Shown here: positions 6,596 through 12,380 of the stretch, piece by piece
Position numbering within the stretch: position 1 is the stretch's first letter
Layout: each line of letters opens with the position of its first letter
From: CAYGWP01 sp964353455
GTDB lineage: Bacteria; Planctomycetota; Phycisphaerae; FEN-1346
Assembly (NCBI GenBank): GCA_964353455.1
Contig: CAYGWP010000065.1
Coordinates: forward strand, 1 to 12,466
Length of the DNA stretch: 12,466 nt
Direction: 5' to 3'
The notes under the pieces: model-generated
What the model saw: only the letters and a program-made list of their open reading frames with translations
The model's database searches: none
Told to the model about the DNA's origin: nothing
Translations under genes and position numbers: made by a program

Positions 6596-7315
6596 CTATG
6601 AGCCCTCAAGCACCCCCCGCTCGAAGTGCGGGAACTTGAACGCCGACGGGCAGAGGTCGCTCACGGCGCAGCGGTCGCACGCGGGTTTTTTCGCCTGGCA
6701 GACCGCGCGGCCGTGAAAGAGCATCGCGTGGCTGAAGCGCGACCAATCTTTCTCGGGCAATAGCGCGCAGAGGTCCTGCTCGATTTTTTCAGGCTTCGAG
6801 TTTTCCGTCAGGCCCATCCGCTGCGCCAGGCGGATGAAGTGCGTGTCGGTGATGATCGCCGGCAGGCCGTACGCCGCGGCGCGCAGCACGTTGGCCGTTT
6901 TCCGCGCAACGCCCGGCAGCCGCACCAGGTCGTCCATCTCGACCGGCACGCGGCCGCCGAAATCCGCGAGCAGCATCCGGCTCATGTTCTGGATGGCCTT
7001 GGCCTTGTTGTGATAGAAGCCGGTTGATTTGACCGCCGCCTCCAGCGCCGCCAGGGGCATCCGCGCGAAGGCCGCCGGCGTGCGGGCCTTCGCAAAAAGG
7101 TCGGCCGTGACCTTGTTGACCATGTCGTCGGTGCACTGGGCGGCGAGGATGGTGGCGACGAGGAGTTCAAACGGCGTCGAAAAGTTCAGTCGGCATGCGG
7201 CGTCGGGATATTCTCTTGTCAGCCTGCGGCAGATTTCCGCGGCACGCCGGGCCAGGGCCTCGGCGGATTCCTTCCGCGCGGACACCCTCTTAGAAGGCGC
7301 CTTCTTCTGAGCCAT
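6596..7315 (-). CDS. nth: Endonuclease III
   Basis: A 239-aa DNA glycosylase/AP lyase of base-excision repair that removes oxidised pyrimidines. All landmarks are present: helix-hairpin-helix LPGVARKTANV with catalytic Lys139, catalytic Asp157 in TDTHFIRL, and the 4Fe-4S ligands Cys206, Cys213, Cys216 and Cys222 with the standard C-x6-C-x2-C-x5-C spacing. It has an N-terminal extension of about 25 basic residues (KKAPSKRVSARK) compared with the E. coli enzyme. The ATG at 7315 follows GGGAGG at 8-nt spacing. It seems to be transcribed alone from the promoter at 7339-7368, whose upstream half nearly matches the one before the rhodanese-methyltransferase gene. Confidence 0.97.
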   Translation of the reverse strand: MAQKKAPSKRVSARKESAEALARRAAEICRRLTREYPDAACRLNFSTPFELLVATILAAQCTDDMVNKVTADLFAKARTPAAFARMPLAALEAAVKSTGFYHNKAKAIQNMSRMLLADFGGRVPVEMDDLVRLPGVARKTANVLRAAAYGLPAIITDTHFIRLAQRMGLTENSKPEKIEQDLCALLPEKDWSRFSHAMLFHGRAVCQAKKPACDRCAVSDLCPSAFKFPHFERGVLEGS

Positions 7316-7338
7316 AGGAGCAGCCTCCCGTCGCCACC

Positions 7339-7378
7339 ATTATGGCCGAGAGGGGGGCGGATGTTCAAATCTAATCGC
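7339..7378 (-). promoter_or_regulatory. Probable nth promoter with conserved box
   Basis: Minus strand: TTGAAC (7363-7368), 18 nt, CATAAT (7339-7344), 23 nt before the nth start. The 21 bp at 7358-7378 over and upstream of the -35 match 9823-9843 at 18 of 21 positions, and both -10 regions read CATAATGG. The sharing suggests the same sigma factor or regulator. Confidence 0.5.
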
Positions 7379-7452
7379 TCGTGCCACCCATCGGTTCCTT
7401 GGCCGGCCTGCCCGTAGCGAGTAGGATGAAACAGGTTTCGAGGAGGACCGCC

Positions 7453-7638
7453 ATGCGACTCATGGTAAATCTCATCTACGATCCTGAATACAAAGGATAT
7501 GTCGCCGACGTCCCGGAGTTGCCCGGCTGCATGAGCCAGGGCAAGACCATCGAGCGGGCCCTGAAGAATGCCCGCGAAGCGATCCTGCTTTATCTGGAGG
7601 CCACGCCGCGCGGGATTAACGGAAGACGGCTTTCTTGA
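7453..7638 (+). CDS. HicB-like small protein (orphan antitoxin-type domain)
   Basis: A 61-aa protein of the HicB N-terminal type: YDPEYKGYVADVPELPGCMSQGKTIERALKNAREAILLYLE has the typical hydrophobic strand, Gly-Tyr-x-Ala, the P-E-L-P-G-C turn and the helix after the Thr. The frame is open from 7381, but the ATG at 7453 has a perfect AGGAGG 6 nt upstream and starts right at the domain. It lacks the C-terminal DNA-binding domain that many HicB antitoxins have. No HicA toxin is found on either side: nth lies divergently upstream and a convergent PEP-CTERM gene downstream. In this family short solitary forms are common and their role is often unclear. A weak promoter-like pair (TTGGCC 7399-7404, 17 nt, TAGGAT 7422-7427) precedes it. 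Confidence 0.8.
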   Translation: MRLMVNLIYDPEYKGYVADVPELPGCMSQGKTIERALKNAREAILLYLEATPRGINGRRLS

Positions 7639-7680
7639 GTTGATCGGGAAGTGAGTGAGAAGGTCCCGAAGTCACGGTCT

Positions 7681-7702
7681 GCGCGGCCCGTACGGGCCGC
7701 GC
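7681..7702. terminator. Perfect 22-bp palindrome between convergent genes
   Basis: The 22 bases are fully self-complementary (arm GCGCGGCCCGT and its complement). They lie between the ends of the HicB-like gene and the PEP-CTERM gene. The position suits a bidirectional transcription end, but there is no T-run on either strand and no loop beyond the turn itself, so it may be a protein-binding palindrome or repeat instead. Confidence 0.4.
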
Positions 7703-7719
7703 TAAGTGGCGCTGTAGTA

Positions 7720-8574
7720 CTACGCGCGGCGCTTTCGGACCATCATTCCGAGGCCGCCCAGGCCCAGCAGGGCCAGCGTGGCGGGCTCCGGCGCGGGAAT
7801 GAACGCCGGAACCACGTCGTCCCAAGCCGTGCCGACCTTGAACTCATCGACGTAAGCGTTCTTGGTTGACATCTGCGTGCCATTCGAGAACAGCAGGGCG
7901 GCGCCCGCCGTGGACATGGTCGAATCCTGCGCGAACGTCGCCGTTGCCAGCGAGTTCACCGTGCCGTCCGCAGCATAGGAAGGGTTTATCCAGACAGTCA
8001 GCCTGTTGAAGTTGGCGCTGGCGTCCTTCCAGGTCTTGGCCACCACAAGATACGTCTGGTTCAGCGCGATGGCGCCGCTGCCCGTTACGGGGAGTTCGGG
8101 GGCGGCGTCCATGAAGCCGACAAAGTCGTCCGTCGCCTGAACGGTGGAAACGCCGGCCCGAATCTTGGGGTTTGCGGTGGTGGCCGTGAACAGCCCGAAC
8201 TCCATGATCGCGTTGCCCGGATCAACGCCCAGCCGAAGCAGGCCGCTGAAGTACAAGGCGCCGGTCTGGGCCGTAAAGGTATTGCCGATGCGCTTGTTGC
8301 CGCCGGTCATCTGCACGGCCATTGAGCCGCCGTCAATGACGCTGACCCCGCCGGGAGCGTGGGGGTTGACCATGCTGTACATCAGCACCGCCGGGCCAGC
8401 GCCCCCTGTTTCCACAACGTCAAAGGAAACGTCCCCCGACCAGCCGCCCTGACCGGTCAAGTCGCCGGGAAGGTAGCCGTTGAACGCATAATCCGCGATG
8501 ATCCCCGCTCCGGCAGAGCCTGCCGCGAGCAGGCCGACAGCAACGGCCGCAATTGACAGTGCCACCTTCTTCAC
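7720..8574 (-). CDS. PEP-CTERM sorted exported protein
   Basis: The frame is open from 8652, but the GTG at 8574 is the likely start: AAGGAG lies 6 nt before it and it opens a classical signal peptide (KKVALSIAAVAVGLLAAGSAGA). That gives 284 aa. The C-terminus is a textbook PEP-CTERM signal: Pro-Glu-Pro in PAPEPATLALLG, a short Gly/Leu transmembrane helix (LALLGLGGLGMMV) and a basic tail (RKRRA), which an exosortase is expected to cut. The middle is Gly-, Ala- and Thr-rich with a beta pattern resembling a lectin/LamG-like jelly roll (start YLPGDLTGQGGW); this is a guess from pattern. Exosortase systems in other bacteria are linked to exopolysaccharide and surface proteins. No exosortase gene is in the window. 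Confidence 0.9.
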   Translation of the reverse strand: MKKVALSIAAVAVGLLAAGSAGAGIIADYAFNGYLPGDLTGQGGWSGDVSFDVVETGGAGPAVLMYSMVNPHAPGGVSVIDGGSMAVQMTGGNKRIGNTFTAQTGALYFSGLLRLGVDPGNAIMEFGLFTATTANPKIRAGVSTVQATDDFVGFMDAAPELPVTGSGAIALNQTYLVVAKTWKDASANFNRLTVWINPSYAADGTVNSLATATFAQDSTMSTAGAALLFSNGTQMSTKNAYVDEFKVGTAWDDVVPAFIPAPEPATLALLGLGGLGMMVRKRRA

Positions 8575-8640
8575 GATGCTCTCCTTGTTCAGAAGGAAGA
8601 GTTCCCCCCGACGATGGCGTCCGAAGAAGTTCGACGTACT

Positions 8641-8669
8641 AGTATAACACACAAACCGGGAATTGGCAA
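8641..8669 (-). promoter_or_regulatory. Promoter of the PEP-CTERM gene
   Basis: Minus strand: TTGCCA (8664-8669), 17-nt spacer, TATACT (8641-8646); each hexamer differs from consensus at one position. Predicted start near 8634 gives a leader of about 60 nt containing the AAGGAG site. Confidence 0.75.
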
Positions 8670-8691
8670 ATTGGACAGATGCAATTCCCGG
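8656..8691. promoter_or_regulatory. Inverted repeat over the -35, possible operator
   Basis: Perfect 10-bp arms CCGGGAATTG (8656-8665) and CAATTCCCGG (8682-8691) with 16 bp between, 26 bp centre to centre. The left arm overlaps the -35 hexamer and the promoter spacer. The geometry suits a dimeric or tetrameric regulator bound on one DNA face over and upstream of the -35. The regulator is unknown. Confidence 0.5.
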
Positions 8692-8740
8692 CGCCCGAGC
8701 GGTTTTCTACCGCCGCCTTGACGCCGCGGGCGGCGAATAC

Positions 8741-8760
8741 CCCGACGCTTCCGCGTCGGG
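8741..8760. repeat. Short GC-rich hairpin (CCCGACGC / GCGTCGGG)
   Basis: Perfect 8-bp arms 8741-8748 and 8753-8760 with a TTCC loop. It is about 60 nt beyond the 3' end of the rhodanese-methyltransferase gene and upstream of the PEP-CTERM promoter. There is no T-run, so it is more likely a repeat-type hairpin than a normal intrinsic terminator, though it could stabilise the transcript end. Confidence 0.45.
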
Positions 8761-8818
8761 CTCGGATCCATGACTTCCTCACTCAGTCACTCCGTCACTA
8801 TCAGTTGGCTGGCCCGTC

Positions 8819-9790
8819 TCAGTAACCCAAGCGGCGCCGCGCCAGGAGTTGCGAAAACGCGCGGCCGCCGCGCTGGAGGCCGTCGCGGGCGATGAGAGGG
8901 TCGAAGCCGGCGAAGGCGGCGGCAAGTTCGCCGTCGGCCAGCGCGCCCGCCGGCGGCAGGGGCTTGCGGCCTTCGGGCGAGTCCCGCCAGTTGAACGCCT
9001 CGCAGACGATGAAGCCGCCGGGGACGACGCTCCGCCCGATCGCCGGCATCAGCGGCCGGTGCAGAAACCGCATCACAACCACAACGTCATATCGACCTGT
9101 CGGCAACGCCGGCGCGCGCCGCAGGTCCTGCTCGATGGTCGTCAGGTTCACGCCGTGCCGCCGGGCGAGGTCCCGCGCGCGTTCCAGCGCATCCGGCAGA
9201 ACGTCGATCGCCTCGACCTCATATCCACACATGGCCATATAGACCGCATCGCGTCCTGCGCCGCAGGCAATGTCGAGGGCGATGGGCGGCCGGCCGCAGC
9301 ATTCCGCGCGGCTGGCGGATTCCGCGCGGCGGGTCTCCCGACCCGCCGCGCAAGGAACAGGCGCTGCGGACGCCATGCGCGTTTGGCGCGGTGGGTCGGG
9401 AGACCCGCCGCGCAAGACCGGCGTGTCGGGAGACCCACCGCGCAAGAGCGGCGGTTGTTCGGCGGCGACCCGCGCGCAAATCACGTCAAGCGCCTCGACG
9501 AGGAACGGGCTCGGCTGCCAGAGCCGCGCACGCGCGGGGCCGGTCTCGCAAAGGTCCTCCGGCGCAAGGGCCGCCTCGCGGACCTCGTACCCGCGCAGGC
9601 GCAGGGCATCGGCCGCAGCGCGCCGCCGCTCCGGGTCGTCATCAAACACCCTGACGGCAGCGCCCTTGGGCGGTAATTCGTGTAACCGCTTGCCGAGTTC
9701 CTCCAGCGGAATGTTGGCCGCGCCCGGTGCATGGCCCGCCGCAAAGCGCGCCCCGGAGCGAACGTCCAGGATTGTCTCGTCCGTGTTCAT
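8819..9790 (-). CDS. Degenerate rhodanese domain fused to class I SAM methyltransferase
   Basis: A 323-aa fusion. Residues about 5-75 are rhodanese-like (TILDVRSGARFAAGHAPGAANIPLEEL), but the active-site loop reads VRVFDDDPERR, with Asp50 where the catalytic Cys should be, so sulfur transfer is unlikely. Residues about 169-320 are a class I methyltransferase: motif I LDIACGAGRDAVYMA (172-186), acidic ribose-binding Asp196 (EAIDVLP), strand 4 YDVVVVMRFLHR and a later GGFIVCEAF. The closest look is to TehB-like enzymes; the substrate is unknown. Residues about 115-168 are a low-complexity linker encoded by palindromic repeats (RGGSPD, GRETRRA). The ATG at 9790 has no clear binding site; the predicted promoter leaves only about 8 nt of leader, so initiation may be near-leaderless. 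Confidence 0.85.
   Translation of the reverse strand: MNTDETILDVRSGARFAAGHAPGAANIPLEELGKRLHELPPKGAAVRVFDDDPERRRAAADALRLRGYEVREAALAPEDLCETGPARARLWQPSPFLVEALDVICARVAAEQPPLLRGGSPDTPVLRGGSPDPPRQTRMASAAPVPCAAGRETRRAESASRAECCGRPPIALDIACGAGRDAVYMAMCGYEVEAIDVLPDALERARDLARRHGVNLTTIEQDLRRAPALPTGRYDVVVVMRFLHRPLMPAIGRSVVPGGFIVCEAFNWRDSPEGRKPLPPAGALADGELAAAFAGFDPLIARDGLQRGGRAFSQLLARRRLGY
9324..9443. repeat. Palindrome array inside the methyltransferase gene
   Basis: Two clear 28-bp copies of the window's palindrome family and one degraded copy. Copy 1 (9324-9351) has 11-bp perfect arms and centre CTCCCG. Copy 2 (9386-9413) has one G-T mismatch and centre CGGGAG, opposite orientation. Copy 3 (9416-9443) keeps one arm and the centre. 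They lie wholly within the reading frame and encode the linker between the two domains without a stop. Confidence 0.85.
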
Positions 9791-9804
9791 TCGGTTCGAG
9801 CGCC

Positions 9805-9843
9805 ATTATGCCGGCTGTGCATCGGAGGTCCAAACCTAATCGC
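9805..9843 (-). promoter_or_regulatory. Probable promoter of the rhodanese-methyltransferase gene
   Basis: Minus strand: TTGGAC (9828-9833), 17 nt, CATAAT (9805-9810), only 14 nt before the ATG. The region 9823-9843 matches the box at the nth promoter at 18 of 21 positions. It is divergent from the prfA promoter and separated from it by about 57 bp. Confidence 0.45.
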
Positions 9844-9899
9844 CGCCCGAACACGCGCTCCTCTGCGAGTGGCGGCTAAACTTTCGGCCGCCCCGGGCC

Positions 9900-9927
9900 T
9901 TGCTTAATCCCGGCCGCGCGGTACAAT
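9900..9927 (+). promoter_or_regulatory. Probable prfA promoter
   Basis: TTGCTT (9900-9905), 16 nt, TACAAT (9922-9927). Predicted start around 9934, about 115 nt before the prfA ATG, so the leader peptide frame and the hairpin lie within the prfA 5' leader. Confidence 0.55.
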
Positions 9928-9935
9928 GACGTGCG

Positions 9936-9968
9936 ATGGAAAGGGCGCAATCGACATACGCGTATTAG
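9936..9968 (+). CDS. Possible prfA leader peptide ending in UAG
   Basis: A ten-codon frame, ATG to TAG, reading MERAQSTYAY. It lies between the predicted prfA promoter and the terminator-like hairpin, with the UAG at 9966-9968, 15 nt before the hairpin arm. UAG is read only by RF1, the product of the gene downstream. There is no ribosome binding site: the ATG is about 2 nt from the predicted transcript start, so it would need leaderless initiation. The frame could be chance; its layout is what makes it worth listing. Confidence 0.3.
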   Translation: MERAQSTYAY

Positions 9969-9983
9969 GGCGGCGGCGGAATC

Positions 9984-10027
9984 GGAGGCGAAGGGTGCGC
10001 GCGGGCGCAACTTCGCCTCCGCTTTTT
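9984..10027 (+). terminator. Terminator-like hairpin in the prfA leader (attenuator candidate)
   Basis: Perfect 10-bp arms GGAGGCGAAG (9984-9993) and CTTCGCCTCC (10011-10020) with an inner TGCGC/GCGCA stem, followed by five T (10023-10027). The outer bases CGGAA (9977-9981) can also pair with TTCCG (10026-10030). It is followed 14 nt later by the prfA binding site. No plus-strand gene lies upstream, since the neighbour is divergent, so the only transcript it can act on is that of prfA. Confidence 0.6.
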
Positions 10028-10048
10028 CCGAAAGGCTGGTGAGGTGCC

Positions 10049-11164
10049 ATGGCCGAGAATCAACCGAAGCAGCCGCAGACCCTTGCGGCGACGCTTGGAC
10101 AACTCGATAAGCGCGTCGCGGAGATCGAGGCGCTCGTGTCGCAGCCCGAAGTGGCCCGCGACCCGGCGAAGATGACCGCCCTCATGCGCGAACGCGGGCG
10201 CCTCATGAGCGTCGTCGATCCATACCGGCGGTGGCGCGCGGCCCGCGAGGCCCGCCGCGACGCCGAGGAACTCCTGCGCACTTCGGGCGACGATGCCGAC
10301 ATGAAATCGCTGGCCGAGACGGAACTCCAGGTCCAGGGCGAGATCGAGCAGCGCCTGCTCGGCGAAATCCAGCAGCGACTCCTCGACCGCGAGGCGGGCA
10401 CCGACGCCACGCGCATCATCCTCGAGATCCGCGCGGGCACCGGCGGCGAGGAAGCCGCGCTCTTCGCCCGCGACCTCTACGAGATGTACTCGCACTACGC
10501 CGATTCTCAAAGATGGAAGCGCGAAAATCTCTCGATGAGTCCGACCGACCTGGGCGGGTTCCGCGAAGTCGTCTTCGCCATCGAAGGGGCCGACGTCTTC
10601 CGCAAGATGCAGTTCGAGTCCGGCGGCCACCGCGTTCAGCGCGTCCCCGAGACCGAGGCCCAGGGCCGCATCCACACCTCCGCCGCAACCGTCGCCGTCA
10701 TGCCCGAGCCCGAATCCCTCGAAGTCCAGATCAAGGAAGAGGACCTCGAAGTCGAGACCATGCGCGCCTCCGGGCCCGGCGGCCAGAAGGTGAATAAGAC
10801 GAGTTCGGCGATCCGCATGCGGCACATTCCGACCGGCATCGTCGTCCACATGCAGGATGAGAAGAGCCAGCACCGGAACCGCGAGAAGGCCCTGCGAATC
10901 CTGTCGGCCCGCGTTTATGAGTTGCGCGAATCCGAGAGGCACGCCGAGCGCGCCGCCGACCGCAAGTCGAAGGTCGGCTCCGGCGACCGCAACGAACGCA
11001 TCCGCACCTACAACTTCCCGCAGAACCGCCTGACCGACCATCGCATCAACTTCACCGCATACAACCTCGACCAGGTGGTGCAGGGGCACCTGGAGGACGT
11101 GGTCGCCGCGCTCCTTGAGGCCGACCGCGCCGCCAAACTGGGGTCGCTCGAAACCATCGAATAA
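10049..11164 (+). CDS. prfA: Peptide chain release factor 1
   Basis: A 371-aa class I release factor that ends translation at UAA and UAG. The codon-recognition tripeptide is Pro-Glu-Thr at 200-202 (HRVQRVPETEAQGRIHTS), the RF1 type rather than the SPF of RF2. The catalytic GGQ is at 244-246. Around GGQ the sequence is SGPGGQKVNKTSSA, with Pro243 and Lys247 where E. coli RF1 has Ala and His. The N-terminal coiled-coil domain is complete, with a small internal echo (GEIEQRLL, GEIQQRLL). The ATG at 10049 follows GAGG at 10041-10044. It is followed by prmC after 170 nt, the classical pairing, since PrmC methylates the GGQ glutamine. Expression may be attenuated in the leader. Confidence 0.97.
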   Translation: MAENQPKQPQTLAATLGQLDKRVAEIEALVSQPEVARDPAKMTALMRERGRLMSVVDPYRRWRAAREARRDAEELLRTSGDDADMKSLAETELQVQGEIEQRLLGEIQQRLLDREAGTDATRIILEIRAGTGGEEAALFARDLYEMYSHYADSQRWKRENLSMSPTDLGGFREVVFAIEGADVFRKMQFESGGHRVQRVPETEAQGRIHTSAATVAVMPEPESLEVQIKEEDLEVETMRASGPGGQKVNKTSSAIRMRHIPTGIVVHMQDEKSQHRNREKALRILSARVYELRESERHAERAADRKSKVGSGDRNERIRTYNFPQNRLTDHRINFTAYNLDQVVQGHLEDVVAALLEADRAAKLGSLETIE

Positions 11165-11334
11165 GACATTGTGGATTGTGGATTTACAGCCTCGTTTAGC
11201 CGCGACTCGAAGAGGAGCGCGTGGCCGTTGCGCGGCGGGGCAATCGTTCGCTCAACGCCCCTTTGCCCTTGCCAATCGCCCGGTGCGACGGTAAAACGAC
11301 CGCCGAAAAGCGATGCCGCGTATCGGGAGCCGTC

Positions 11335-12306
11335 ATGCCTGGCGAATCGGCCGAGTGGACTATCGGCAAACTCATCGAGTGGACACGCGCGTTCTTCGAG
11401 AAGAAGGGCATACCCCAGCCGCGACTCGAGGCCGAAATCCTCCTCGCGCACGTCCTCGGGGCCGAACGCATCGACCTATATATGAAGTACGAGCAGCCCG
11501 TCGCCGAGGCCGAGCGCGCGGCTTACCGCGACCTGGTGCGCCGCCGGGCCGAACGCGAACCCACGCGGTACCTCGTCGGCGGATGCGAATTCATGTCGCT
11601 GGCGATGAAGGTCACCCCCGATTGCCTCATCCCGCGGCCCGAGACCGAGATGCTCGTCGAGGAGGTCCTCTCGCGCAGCGGCGCCAGCCGAGCCGCGACC
11701 GGGAGAGCCCGCCCTGAGCCTGTCGAAGGGTCGCGGGTATATCCGAACGGGGTAGCGGCGCCGCCTGCCGCCGCGCCCGTCACGGCAATCGACCTCTGCA
11801 CCGGCTGCGGGTGCGTGGCCGTCGGCATCGCGGTCAATCTGCCGAGCGCGCGAATCACCGCCACCGACATCTCGCCCGCCGCGCTCCAGGTCGCCCGCGC
11901 GAACGCCGAGGGCCACGGCGTCGCAGACCGCATCGCGCTCCTGGAAGGCGACCTCTACGCGCCGCTGGATGCCGCCGACGTGCAGCCGGCCGATTTCCTC
12001 GTCTCGAACCCGCCCTACGTCGCCGAGGCGGAGTGGGCTGCCCTCGCACCCGAAATCCGCGACCACGAGCCGCGCGCCGCCCTCGTCGCCGGCCCTGCCG
12101 GCACCGAAACGATCGAGCGGATCCTGAAGGGCGCCCCGGCGTACCTGAAGGCCGGCGGAACGCTCCTCGTTGAGATCGGGTCGGAGCAGGGCGGCGCGGT
12201 CGCCGCGCTGGCCGCCGCTGTCCGCAGCCTGACGGACGTGCAGGTCCTGAAGGATTATGCGGGCCTCGACCGGATCCTTCTGGCCCGCCGCGGGCAAACC
12301 AAGTAA
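11335..12306 (+). CDS. prmC: Release factor glutamine methyltransferase
   Basis: A 323-aa enzyme that uses SAM to N5-methylate the GGQ glutamine of release factors. The N-terminal helical domain starts at the family-typical EWTIGKLIEWTRAFFEKKGIPQPRLEAE; the catalytic domain has motif I IDLCTGCGCVAVGIA and the diagnostic SNPPYV. The frame is open from 11221, but the ATG at 11335 has GGGAG 5 nt upstream and starts just before the domain. The protein is about 45 residues longer than E. coli PrmC. The excess is largely a linker between the domains, residues about 118-150 (GASRAATGRARPEPVEGSR...), containing a dispersed DNA repeat. The 170-nt gap to prfA starts with a GATTGTGGATT-type direct repeat and holds no gene. 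Confidence 0.95.
   Translation: MPGESAEWTIGKLIEWTRAFFEKKGIPQPRLEAEILLAHVLGAERIDLYMKYEQPVAEAERAAYRDLVRRRAEREPTRYLVGGCEFMSLAMKVTPDCLIPRPETEMLVEEVLSRSGASRAATGRARPEPVEGSRVYPNGVAAPPAAAPVTAIDLCTGCGCVAVGIAVNLPSARITATDISPAALQVARANAEGHGVADRIALLEGDLYAPLDAADVQPADFLVSNPPYVAEAEWAALAPEIRDHEPRAALVAGPAGTETIERILKGAPAYLKAGGTLLVEIGSEQGGAVAALAAAVRSLTDVQVLKDYAGLDRILLARRGQTK
11711..11730 (+). repeat. CCCTGAGCCTGTCGAAGGG repeat inside prmC
   Basis: The 19-bp core at 11712-11730, an imperfect palindrome, belongs to a dispersed intergenic repeat type (CCTGAGC...TCGAAGG) known from many GC-rich bacteria. Here it is read in frame as PEPVEG in the linker of PrmC. The match to that repeat type is from memory, not from a search. 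Confidence 0.65.
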
Positions 12307-12335
12307 ACTAAGGCGAGAAACAACAATCAGGATTT

Positions 12336-12363
12336 GCGCGGTGGGTCCGGAGACCCGTACGCG
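12336..12363. repeat. Degraded single palindrome of the 28-bp family
   Basis: Arm GCGCGGTGGGT, centre CCGGAG, then ACCC followed by a decayed arm (GTACGCG). It lies 30 bp after the prmC stop. No partner of opposite orientation was found within about 60 bp upstream. Confidence 0.65.
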
Positions 12364-12380
12364 TTTAGCGTGGCGCAGTT

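Noticed and set aside
7639..7719. Remnant of a hicA toxin after the HicB-like gene
   Set aside because: The stretch holds only the 22-bp palindrome; no HicA motif in any frame.
9324..9443. CRISPR-like spacing of GC-rich repeats
   Set aside because: Units are palindromes in opposed orientation with unequal short gaps, lie inside a reading frame, and no cas gene is near.
9965..11089. 374-aa minus-strand frame opposite prfA
   Set aside because: prfA is certain; the antisense product is an artefact of GC-rich codons.
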